Assembly: GCF_000585395.1 (NCBI RefSeq) | Contig: NZ_KK073875.1 | Location: forward strand, 2,027,721 to 2,091,720 | From: Saccharibacillus sacchari DSM 19268 | GTDB lineage: Bacteria > Bacillota > Bacilli > Paenibacillales > Paenibacillaceae | Direction of reading: 5' to 3' | Length of the DNA: 64,000 bases | Shown: one piece after another, positions 10,011-18,945 of the stretch | How the letters are laid out: the number at the start of each line of letters is the position of its first letter | How positions within the stretch are numbered: the stretch's first letter is position 1 | Translations under genes and position numbers: made by a program | Notes under the pieces: generated by a model | What the model was told of the DNA's origin: nothing | The model's database searches: none | The model's input: only the letters and a program-made list of their open reading frames with translations

Positions 10011-10231
10011 TTCCGAAAACAGCAACCTGATCGGCAACAGTCACTTTTGCAGCCGTGGCAACTTCCGCGTCAAGCACGGCGATCGGCGATTTCCGCACGC
10101 AAAAAGGCACAGCGAACAAGTCGCCGTGCCTTCAGGTTATCGGCGAGCGGATCGCCGTGCGTTGCGGTTGTCGATTGCATGACGTTCAAGCCGAGCTTAA
10201 ACGAGAATCGAGCCGAATGCGAATCGGTAAT

Positions 10232-11161
10232 TTAAGCTTCGAAAGCTTTCGTCAGAACCGGAACGATTTGCGATTTGCGGGAAACGACGCCTTTGAGCAG
10301 GGCGGTGTTGTTTTCCAGCGTGACGCCGTAAGCGCGCTCGACCGCGTCCGTTTTGCTGCCGATCGCGAGCGCGACGGAGTCGTTGTTGAGGATGTCGGTG
10401 ATCGCCAGAACGAACAGATCCAGGCCTTTGTCGACGATCTTGCCTCTCAACGCTTCTTCGAGTTCGGCTTGCTGCTCCAGAACTTCGTTCACGTCAACCG
10501 CGTTGATTTGCGCGATTTCGACTTTGCTGCCGCCCATCGTGAATTCTTTCGCGTCGATGGAGATCAGGTCAAGGGCTGTTTTGCCGCTCAGGTCCGCGCC
10601 GGCTTTGAGCATGTCGAGGCCGTACGCGTCGAGGTCAACGCCCGCGATTGCCGCCAGTTCTTTCGCTGCCGCAACGTCTTGCTCGGTGCAGGTCGGCGAT
10701 TTGAACAGCAGGGAGTCGGATACGATCGCCGAAGCCATCAGACCCGCGATTTCCTTGCGAATTTCGATTCCGTTCTCTTTGTAGAGCTTGTTCAGGATAG
10801 TTGCGGTGCAACCTACAGGCTCGGCGCGGTAGTACAGCGGGTGAGCCGTCTCGAAGTTCGCGATCCGGTGGTGGTCGATGACTTCAAGCACGTGCGCGTC
10901 CGCGATATCGACGGCGCTTTGTTGGCTTTCGTTGTGGTCGACCAAAATCACGCCTTCCGACTGATCCGCTACCGTTTCGACGAGACGGGGAGCTTCTACG
11001 CCGAAATGCTTCAGCGCGTACGCCGTTTCGCCGTTCACTTCGCCCAGACGAACCGCTTCCGCGTCCACGCCGAGCTGCTTTTTCAATTCCGCGTACGCAA
11101 TCGCCGACGCGATCGTGTCCGTATCCGGATTCTTATGACCGAAAACCAATACCTTTGCCAT
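10232..11161 (-). CDS. ppaC: Manganese-dependent inorganic pyrophosphatase
   Basis: A 309-residue family II (DHH) pyrophosphatase that hydrolyses pyrophosphate to phosphate in the cytosol using Mn2+ or Co2+. The metal and phosphate motifs are all present: [17 protein letters not shown] near the N-terminus, [10 protein letters not shown], and VIDHHRI (the DHH motif). The C-terminal DHHA2 domain ends with the substrate-binding [10 protein letters not shown] motif, typical of the family. The length matches Bacillus PpaC. ATG at 11161 follows AGGAGG. A promoter with TTTACC, 16 bases and TATAAT lies at 11206-11233. It appears monocistronic. Confidence 0.98.
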   Translation of the reverse strand: MAKVLVFGHKNPDTDTIASAIAYAELKKQLGVDAEAVRLGEVNGETAYALKHFGVEAPRLVETVADQSEGVILVDHNESQQSAVDIADAHVLEVIDHHRIANFETAHPLYYRAEPVGCTATILNKLYKENGIEIRKEIAGLMASAIVSDSLLFKSPTCTEQDVAAAKELAAIAGVDLDAYGLDMLKAGADLSGKTALDLISIDAKEFTMGGSKVEIAQINAVDVNEVLEQQAELEEALRGKIVDKGLDLFVLAITDILNNDSVALAIGSKTDAVERAYGVTLENNTALLKGVVSRKSQIVPVLTKAFEA

Positions 11162-11205
11162 GGTTTAACGCCTCCTATGAACTTATCTCCTGAATTCCGA
11201 TGCTA

Positions 11206-11233
11206 ATTATATCATTAATTTCGAAACGGTAAA
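11206..11233 (-). promoter_or_regulatory. Sigma-A type promoter of ppaC
   Basis: On the minus strand TTTACC and TATAAT are separated by 16 bases, about 45 bases before the ppaC start. Confidence 0.7.
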
Positions 11234-11268
11234 ATGTTTATATCCGCGACAATGCGAAATTTCATGCC

Positions 11269-13020
11269 TTATTTGCCCGGAGCAGGCTTCAAGCCGCCGA
11301 AAACGATAGCTTCGTACGGGCGGAGTTTGCGCGGCACGACGTCGGCCTTCGCGTCGGTATCGCCGTTTTCTCCCGCACGCTCCCCGTCTTCGCCGTCCGG
11401 TTCGTAGTTGCCGAGCAAACGGTACGCGGACTCCGTGCACACGCCGACGTCCTCGGGCAGCTCGAACTCCGCTTCTTTTTCCGAAAAGTTCAGCAGAACA
11501 AGACCTTGGCTTTTATGGTTTCGGCGAATGTAGGCAAAGACCTGCTCGTGCTCTTCCAGAATCGGCACATACTCGCCGTGCACGACCACTTCGGCGTGCT
11601 CGCGTCGGATTTTGATCAGCTTGCGGTAGTAATTGAGGATGGAGTCCGGATCGGCCTCCTGCGCCGCCGCGTTGATCGACGCATGGTTCGGGTTGACGGG
11701 CATCCACGGCTCTCCGGTCGTGAAGCCCGCATTCTCGCCGTCGTCCCACTGCATCGGCGTGCGCGCATGATCCCTCGTGCCCGCCAGGACGCGTTTTTCC
11801 ACCTCTTCGGGGTCTTCCCCCAGCTCCTCCGTTCGCGTCCGGTAATAATGCCGCGCCATCTGGTCGTCGAGCTGATCGATCGATTCGAACGGATAATCGG
11901 TCATACCGATCTCCTCGCCTTGATAAATGAACGGCGTGCCCCACAGCGTATGCACCAGCGTCGCCAGCATTTTAGCCGATTCCGCATGATATTTGCCGTC
12001 GTTGCCGAAATGCGACACCATGCGAGGATGGTCGTGGTTGCTCGCGAACAGACCGAACCAGCCGATGTTCAGCAGCTCTTTTTCCCAACGCGTCACGATT
12101 TCTTTCAGTTCGGTCAGTTTCCAATCGCGGCTTTTGAACGCATCGTTCGGATCGTTTCCGATGCTCGGCGATTCCATCATGAAGATCATGTCCAGCTCGC
12201 GGCGATCGGGGTGCGTGTAACGGGCCACGTCGTCCATCGAGACCATCGAAGCTTCGCCGACCGTGATGATGCCTTCTTTATGGGAAAACGCTTTTTCGTT
12301 CAACTCGCGCAGGTATTCGTGGACGTTCGGGCCGTTTTTGAAATGCTTGTAGCCGCTGCCTTCCATCTTCTGCTCGGACGTGTCCGGCAGCCCGCTATCT
12401 TTGGAAATGACGTTGATCGCGTCGAGCCGGAAGCCGTTCACGCCTTTATCGATCCAATAGCGCACCATCTTCTGGATTTCTTCGCGTACTTTCGGATTGT
12501 CCCAATTGAGGTCGGGTTGCTTTTTATTGTACAAGTGCAAATAGTATTCGCCGGTCGCATCGTCGTACGTCCATGCGCTGCCGCCGAGGTAGGAAGTCCA
12601 GTTGTTCGGCGGTTCGCCGTCTTTTTCTCCCTTGCGCCAAATATAGTAGTCGCGGTAAGGGTTGTCCTTCGAGCTGCGGGAACGCTTGAACCAACGATGC
12701 TCGTCGGACGTGTGGTTCAGCACCAGATCCATCCAGAGCTCCATGCCGCGCGCATGCGTCTCGCGCAGCAGCTCTTCCCAATCCTCCATCGTTCCCATCA
12801 TGGGATCGATCTCGCGCTGATTCGACACGTCATAGCCCTGATCGACGCGGGGAGATTCGTAAACGGGACCGAGCCATATCGTGTCGACGCCGATCGAGCG
12901 AATATAATCCAAACGGGAAACGATACCCGGAATGTCGCCGTTCCCGTCTCCGTTCGAATCCTGAAAGCTGCGAGGGAAGATTTGATAGACGACTTTTTCT
13001 TTCCATGATTCGTGTTTCAT
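11269..13020 (-). CDS. malL: GH13 alpha-glucosidase / oligo-1,6-glucosidase
   Basis: A 583-residue cytoplasmic GH13 (subfamily 31 type) enzyme expected to release glucose from isomalto- or malto-oligosaccharides. All catalytic positions are intact: Asp98 and His103 in WMDLVLNHTSDEH, nucleophile Asp200 in GFRLDAINVI, acid/base Glu256 in TVGEAS, and Asp330 in ASNHDHPR. These match the numbering known for Bacillus oligo-1,6-glucosidase (199/255/329) almost exactly. There is no signal peptide, so oligosaccharides must be imported first. A paralogue at 18946 has lost these residues. It lies in the minus-strand glycosidase island but 294 bases from the GH27 gene upstream, so it is probably a separate transcript. 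The exact substrate preference cannot be read from sequence. Confidence 0.94.
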   Translation of the reverse strand: MKHESWKEKVVYQIFPRSFQDSNGDGNGDIPGIVSRLDYIRSIGVDTIWLGPVYESPRVDQGYDVSNQREIDPMMGTMEDWEELLRETHARGMELWMDLVLNHTSDEHRWFKRSRSSKDNPYRDYYIWRKGEKDGEPPNNWTSYLGGSAWTYDDATGEYYLHLYNKKQPDLNWDNPKVREEIQKMVRYWIDKGVNGFRLDAINVISKDSGLPDTSEQKMEGSGYKHFKNGPNVHEYLRELNEKAFSHKEGIITVGEASMVSMDDVARYTHPDRRELDMIFMMESPSIGNDPNDAFKSRDWKLTELKEIVTRWEKELLNIGWFGLFASNHDHPRMVSHFGNDGKYHAESAKMLATLVHTLWGTPFIYQGEEIGMTDYPFESIDQLDDQMARHYYRTRTEELGEDPEEVEKRVLAGTRDHARTPMQWDDGENAGFTTGEPWMPVNPNHASINAAAQEADPDSILNYYRKLIKIRREHAEVVVHGEYVPILEEHEQVFAYIRRNHKSQGLVLLNFSEKEAEFELPEDVGVCTESAYRLLGNYEPDGEDGERAGENGDTDAKADVVPRKLRPYEAIVFGGLKPAPGK

Positions 13021-13274
13021 TGACGGTTGCCCCTTCCCGTATCCGGTGAGTTGTTGGGTTGCTTGATTTATTTACCCGCGAAAAGGGATTTGCGATCCGA
13101 AATCGGACGCAAACGCGCTTTTTGTCGAAAAAATCGCATTTGCGCAGCAAGCGGAAGGACTTTCCGGACACGCCGAAAACCCTTCGAAACGAAGTCGAAG
13201 GGTTCGCGAAGCACGGCAGGCTCGCAGCGAAGCGAACGCTTTCGGCCGCGCCGCGGCGGCAAACGCCGGAATTT

Positions 13275-13298
13275 CGCGAAGCTTTGCAAAGCTTCGCG
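13275..13298. repeat. Perfect 24-bp palindrome downstream of the GH27 gene
   Basis: The half site CGCGAAGCTTTG is followed directly by its exact complement, 16 bases after the GH27 stop codon. A second hairpin lies nearby at about 13176-13203 (AACCCTTCGA / TCGAAGGGTT). No T run follows either of them on the minus strand. Confidence 0.8.
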
Positions 13299-13314
13299 CC
13301 GCGGCCGACGGCGG

Positions 13315-14610
13315 TTAGTTCGTTACCGCGAACAGGCGGCTGCCGTGCGGCGGGAGTTCCGCCCGCAGCAGGCCTTCCGGCGCGGCTACGTCCTGCCGCG
13401 CCCACAGATCGCGAACGCGCGCGTCCGGCGCGGAAGCGATCTCGCCCAGGGCCAGGGAGATCTCGGCAGGCTCGTCGCCGAGATTGAACAAGCCCACGTT
13501 CAAGCCGCCATCCGGGCGGCGCGAAGTCCAGATCCGGATGCCGTCCGGATCCTCCGCGCGCTGCGGCAGCGGGCGCGGGTCGGAGCCGTCGCGCGAGACG
13601 GCCAGCACTTCGTCGTTGGTGAGCAGCGACAAGGTCCACTCGTCGTTGCTGCGCAGTTCGCCGCCGAACATGAGCGGCGAGCGGAACAGGCTCCACAGGG
13701 TCATCATCGTGACCTGCTCGTCGCGGGTAAAACGCGTCATGCGGTCTTCGTCGCCGCCGTCGACGCTGCGAATGCCGATCCGTCCCAGCGGCAGCATGTC
13801 GCAGTCCGGGAAATGCCCCGGTCCCACATGCGGCGCCCAGGCTTCGCAGCGCTCGAACATGCCGCGCAGCAAGAACCAATGATCCCAATAATCGTCGGTC
13901 ATGCGCCATAGATTGGCGTTGGCGATCAAATGCTCGGCTTTGTCCACGTGAGCAGGACCCGGCGACAAGCTTAGCACCATGTCCCGCCCGCTGTTTTCGA
14001 TCGCTTGCCGGATCAGTTCGACTTCGCCTTCGTGGTAGCCGTACAGCCGCGAATCTGCAATATCGTCGACCTTCACGTAGTCCACGCCCCAGTCGGCATA
14101 CAGCTCGAACAAGGAATCGTAGTATGCTTGCGCGCCTTCCTTGGACGGATCGACGCCGTACATATCCGTGTTCCACGGACAGATCGAATTGGTGTGCGCG
14201 ATCTGCCGGGCAGTCGCTTCCGTGCCGAGAAGCTTCGTATCCGCGTGCACGGCCTGACGCGGAATGCCGCGCATAATATGAATCCCGAATTTCAATCCGA
14301 GTCCGTGCACGTAAGCCGCCAGCTCTCGGAAGCCGCCGCCGTCGGCAGCGGACGGAAAGCGGTTAGCCGCCGGAATCAGGCGCGAGTATTCATCCATCTC
14401 CAGCGGCACGAACGGCCGATAACGGGACGAATACGCGCCCGGTTCATACCATTGGATATCGACGACGACGTATTCCCAGCCGTGCGGTTTCAAATGCTCC
14501 GCCATATAATCCGCGTTGCCGCGAACTTCTTCTTCCGTCACGCTCGCGCCGTAGCAATCCCAGCTGTTCCAGCCGAGCGGCGGCGTCTGCGCGTATCCGT
14601 GATGCTTCAT
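13315..14610 (-). CDS. GH27 alpha-galactosidase
   Basis: A 431-residue clan GH-D enzyme, predicted to remove terminal alpha-galactosyl (or, in some members, beta-arabinopyranosyl) units. The N-terminal TPPLGWNSWDCYG signature defines GH27, the nucleophile Asp lies in YVKVDDIADSR, and the acid/base Asp in WRMTDDYWDHW. A C-terminal beta-sandwich domain (NVGLFNLGDEPAEISLAL) ends the protein. There is no signal peptide, so it acts on imported oligosaccharides. The ATG at 14610 is preceded by AGGAG; the 17-residue upstream extension is not supported. Neighbouring arabinofuranosidases make an arabinogalactan or hemicellulose side-chain role plausible, which is inference. A perfect palindrome follows the stop codon. 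Confidence 0.93.
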   Translation of the reverse strand: MKHHGYAQTPPLGWNSWDCYGASVTEEEVRGNADYMAEHLKPHGWEYVVVDIQWYEPGAYSSRYRPFVPLEMDEYSRLIPAANRFPSAADGGGFRELAAYVHGLGLKFGIHIMRGIPRQAVHADTKLLGTEATARQIAHTNSICPWNTDMYGVDPSKEGAQAYYDSLFELYADWGVDYVKVDDIADSRLYGYHEGEVELIRQAIENSGRDMVLSLSPGPAHVDKAEHLIANANLWRMTDDYWDHWFLLRGMFERCEAWAPHVGPGHFPDCDMLPLGRIGIRSVDGGDEDRMTRFTRDEQVTMMTLWSLFRSPLMFGGELRSNDEWTLSLLTNDEVLAVSRDGSDPRPLPQRAEDPDGIRIWTSRRPDGGLNVGLFNLGDEPAEISLALGEIASAPDARVRDLWARQDVAAPEGLLRAELPPHGSRLFAVTN

Positions 14611-14759
14611 GTTTTTGCTCCTCTCTTGGTCTCCTGTTAGATGTCCGCCTGACGGGCACAAAGAATCGTAACCGCCGCATGCCTGCGCGCGGATACGGCG
14701 AAACGGACGACGGGTCGTCCGGCGTCCGTTTTTTCCGCTTTGGTCGCGCGTTGTCGGTA

Positions 14760-16247
14760 CTAGCCTTTGATCGTCAGCACCGTTACCGACATCGGAGGCA
14801 GCGTCGCGTCAAGCGTTCCGTTTTCGCCGCGCGCGAAGCCGTCGAATGCCTGCGGCGCGATCGTTTCCGGCTGCTCGAACGTGTTATGAGCATCCATTTG
14901 CTCCGCCGTCAGCACGCGTCCGCTTACTTGGCCTTCCGCTCCGATGCCGCGCAGGTTCAGCTTGACGCTCGCGCTGTCCGTCGTGCTGATGTTGCACAGG
15001 CTGATATGCACGTCGCCGTCTTTTCTCGACGCGGATACGCTCACCTGCGGCAGCGTCTCCCCGTTCAGCTCGTAGTCCGCGCTGTCCACGGCCATTTGCA
15101 GCACGTCCGCGTCCTGGTGCACTTTGAACATTTCGAATACGTGGTACGTCGGCGTCAGCAGCATCTTGTCGCCTTCGGTCAGGATCATCGCTTGCAGCAC
15201 GTTGACCATCTGCGCGATGTTCGTCATTTTCACCCGTTCGTGATGCTTGTGGAAAATATGCAGATGCAAACCCGCTACCAAGGCGTCGCGCAGCGAGTTT
15301 TGTTGATACAAGAAGCCCGGGTTCGTGCCCGGCTCGCTCAGGAACCACGTACCCCATTCGTCGACGATCAGCGCCACTCTTTTCTCCGGATCGTATTTGT
15401 CCATGATCGTCGTATGGCGCGTGATCAGCTCGTCCATATGCAGCGATTTCTTCATCACTTCGAACCAGCCGGCTTCGTCGAAGCCGAGCGCCGGTTTCTT
15501 TTCTTCCCAGCTGCCTTCCATCGTGTAATAGTGCAGGCTGAGTCCGTCCATATGGCGTCCGGCTTCGCGCATCAGCACTTCGGTCCAATGGTAATCGTCG
15601 ACGTTCGGTCCGCCCGCGATCTTGAACAGCTTATTGTCGCCGTAGTTGCGGGAATACGTCTGGTAACGGCGGTATTCGTCGGCGTAATACTCCGCGCGCA
15701 TATTGCCGCCGCAGCCCCAGTTCTCGTTGCCGACGCCGAAGTATTTCAGTTTCCAAGGCTTCTCGCGGCCGTTCTCCTGACGCCACTTGGCCATCGGGGA
15801 TTCGCCGTCGAACGTCATGTATTCCACCCACTCGGACATCTCCTGCACCGAGCCGCTGCCCACGTTGCCGCAGATGTAAGGCTCGGTCTCCAGCAGCTCG
15901 CACAGACGGAAAAATTCGTGCGTGCCGAAATGGTTGTTCTCCACCACGCCGCCCCAGTGCGTGTTGACCATGCGTGCGCGGCCTTCGCGCGGGCCGACGC
16001 CGTCTTTCCAGTGATACTCGTCCGCGAAACAACCGCCCGGCCAGCGCAGTACCGGAATGCTCAGGTTTTTCAGCGCTTGCAGCACGTCTTTGCGGATGCC
16101 GTCGACGTTGGGCGTCTCCGAATCTTCGCCGACCCACATGCCTTCGTAAATGCAGCGTCCCAGATGCTCCGCGAACTGCCCGTAAATATTTCGGTCGATC
16201 TTGCCCAGCGCGACATCGGCGTTTACGACTACGGATGCTTTTGTCAT
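14760..16247 (-). CDS. GH51 alpha-N-arabinofuranosidase (first)
   Basis: A 495-residue intracellular GH51 enzyme cleaving alpha-L-arabinofuranosyl ends from arabino-oligosaccharides. It opens with [19 protein letters not shown] and has [15 protein letters not shown], both family hallmarks. The acid/base Glu lies in [13 protein letters not shown] and the nucleophile Glu in [10 protein letters not shown]. The C-terminal beta-sandwich ends with [11 protein letters not shown] at 16247 follows GAGGAGG; the 32-residue extension upstream lacks a site. A 16-bp palindrome matching the Bacillus AraR operator core stands 40 bases upstream, so arabinose-dependent derepression is likely. A second GH51 gene lies upstream on the same strand, separated by 384 bases. 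The two are distinct paralogues with different motif details, not recent duplicates. Confidence 0.95.
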   Translation of the reverse strand: MTKASVVVNADVALGKIDRNIYGQFAEHLGRCIYEGMWVGEDSETPNVDGIRKDVLQALKNLSIPVLRWPGGCFADEYHWKDGVGPREGRARMVNTHWGGVVENNHFGTHEFFRLCELLETEPYICGNVGSGSVQEMSEWVEYMTFDGESPMAKWRQENGREKPWKLKYFGVGNENWGCGGNMRAEYYADEYRRYQTYSRNYGDNKLFKIAGGPNVDDYHWTEVLMREAGRHMDGLSLHYYTMEGSWEEKKPALGFDEAGWFEVMKKSLHMDELITRHTTIMDKYDPEKRVALIVDEWGTWFLSEPGTNPGFLYQQNSLRDALVAGLHLHIFHKHHERVKMTNIAQMVNVLQAMILTEGDKMLLTPTYHVFEMFKVHQDADVLQMAVDSADYELNGETLPQVSVSASRKDGDVHISLCNISTTDSASVKLNLRGIGAEGQVSGRVLTAEQMDAHNTFEQPETIAPQAFDGFARGENGTLDATLPPMSVTVLTIKG

Positions 16248-16631
16248 TTCAGTTCCTCCTCGAGTTCTATGTAAATAATCATTTTGGATTGTACGTACAA
16301 TCGTACCTTTCGGTATTCGGTATTGGCTCCTCGCTCGCTGCAAATGTGCTCAAAACGTCAACTTTTTCTATCAAAAGCACGAGCATTTTTGAAAATGTAA
16401 GCGTTTGATCAACAATTTAAGCCTCAAACCTTGAAAATGTGCATTTTTCGCTAAAAATTCGAACAAAACATCAACATTTCAAGCTGAAAAGCGATTTTCA
16501 GCAATAAATTTGAGCATTTGATCAACTTTCCTCTGATGCTCCAAACAAACCAACAGGAACGTCCCGGCAGCGCTTCGCGGATTCCGAAGCGATTGCCGAA
16601 TCGTTCCTTGTTTGGTTTTCGGGAAACGAGA
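16248..16631. other. 384-bp AT-rich spacer between the two GH51 genes
   Basis: It contains the AraR-like palindrome at 16287-16302. Four TCAAC words lie in similar contexts at 16358, 16409, 16471 and 16522 (AAAACGTCAACTTTT, TTTGATCAACAATTT, AAAACATCAACATTT, TTTGATCAACTTTCC), spaced 51, 62 and 51 bases. GAAAATGTGCATTTTT-like runs recur. No gene is seen. Confidence 0.7.
16287..16302. promoter_or_regulatory. AraR-type operator upstream of the first GH51 gene
   Basis: GATTGTACGTACAATC is a perfect palindrome. It contains the TTGTACGTACAA core of the Bacillus subtilis AraR box (ATTTGTACGTACAAAT) and lies 40 bases before the GH51 start. Confidence 0.8.
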
Positions 16632-18164
<1,533 letters not shown>

Positions 18165-18204
18165 TCATCCTTTCCATCTGCAAAATAATGAAGGCTCGCT
18201 TCCG

Positions 18205-18218
18205 GTGAAACGCTTACA
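18205..18218 (+). promoter_or_regulatory. Weak CcpA (cre-like) site
   Basis: GTGAAACGCTTACA matches the cre consensus TGNAANCGNTNNCA at all fixed positions except the first two. It lies about 50 bases before the abfA start. Confidence 0.35.
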
Positions 18219-18328
18219 TTTGATGCTTTGTCAACTCTCAATCAGAGAGCTCAACCTTGCTATATTGTTGACAAAACACTATCGTCGAACCGTAAATCCG
18301 GGCGATCTCATGTCTCCTCGGGCATCGG

Positions 18329-18382
18329 TTGTACGGACGGAAGAACCTTTACGCACCCACTTTATCACGCATGTCCGTACAA
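18329..18382. promoter_or_regulatory. Pair of AraR-like operators 42 bp apart
   Basis: TTGTACGGACGG (18329-18340) and ATGTCCGTACAA (18371-18382) each match the TTGTACGTACAA core at 9 and 10 of 12 positions. Their centres are exactly 42 bases apart, the spacing known for cooperative AraR operator pairs in B. subtilis. They also form a perfect inverted repeat with each other (TTGTACGGAC / GTCCGTACAA). Confidence 0.65.
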
Positions 18383-18516
18383 GTCAATTCTTATATGAAT
18401 TATTAATATTTATATTAACCATATTAAATCTATTGTTTGCTTTTTTATTAAAAACCCAACTCCTTCCGACTTGCGCGCGTCTTATCCATAACAGCTCTTG
18501 AATGGAGACAATTCCT

Positions 18517-18894
18517 TTGAAAACGAGATCGCAAAACCTTTATTTCGGCAGCATCGTCTGGGCATACCCGGTTCTGGCCTTTTTCATTCTGATCGGCGCT
18601 CCCTTTTTTCGAACATGGACGATTCCTTTAATCTTCGCATTGTCCTTCTGTTTATTATGGAAAAACGCGAAGCATTGCGCTTATTCTAATCTGTTGTTGT
18701 GGGTCCTGACCGCACCGGCCTGGTGGCTCTACGAACATGTTCATGCTCCGCCGTCGGCTGTTCATTTATTGGCTTCATGGCCTTTTATCGCGTTGATGCA
18801 CGTGTTTCTCGTATTCGTTCCGCAGTTGTTGATCGTACTGGTCCGAAATTATGCGATTGGCGCTCGGTCGGGTCGGCGAACGTTCAAATCCTGA
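18517..18894 (+). CDS. Small polytopic membrane protein of unknown function
   Basis: A hydrophobic protein of about 125 residues with three to four predicted membrane segments: LYFGSIVWAYPVLAFFILIG, WTIPLIFALSFCLLW, NLLLWVLTAPAWWLY and FIALMHVFLVFVPQLLIVLV. A basic tail (RSGRRTFKS) ends it. An ATG at 18502 has no binding site, whereas the in-frame TTG at 18517 has GGAG nine bases upstream, so I choose TTG. I do not recognise a family. It shares the upstream region with abfA but points away from it, and it converges on the GH13-like gene; a terminator hairpin lies between them. Confidence 0.65.
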   Translation: MKTRSQNLYFGSIVWAYPVLAFFILIGAPFFRTWTIPLIFALSFCLLWKNAKHCAYSNLLLWVLTAPAWWLYEHVHAPPSAVHLLASWPFIALMHVFLVFVPQLLIVLVRNYAIGARSGRRTFKS

Positions 18895-18900
18895 ATAACG

Positions 18901-18935
18901 AAAAAAGCCGGATCGCTTTGACGCCGCGATCCGGC
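18901..18935 (-). terminator. Terminator of the GH13 paralogue
   Basis: GCCGGATCG / CGATCCGGC stem followed on the minus strand by TTTTTT. It can also serve the convergent plus-strand gene. Confidence 0.85.
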
Positions 18936-18945
18936 CCTTCCGTTT

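Larger units (their letters stand above)
9552..10231. other. 680-bp intergenic spacer rich in repeats
   Basis: It holds the TGGGC pentanucleotide tract (9766-9815) and four copies of the TAACGGATC / GCTAAGCGTC motifs (9816-10010). From 10050 to 10230 there are GC-rich short inverted motifs (GGCGATCGGCGA, GCGAGCGGATCGCC) without a T tract. I see no convincing gene. Confidence 0.7.

Noticed and set aside
11506..13008. Long plus-strand frame opposite the GH13 alpha-glucosidase
   Set aside because: Shadow of a clear GH13 gene, with an Arg/His/Val-rich translation and no initiation signal.
14679..16274. Long plus-strand frame opposite the first GH51 gene
   Set aside because: Shadow of an intact glycosidase. 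No ribosome site or recognised motif.
18205..18218. Firm catabolite-repression site for abfA
   Set aside because: Two fixed cre positions are missing, so it is kept only as a low-confidence feature.
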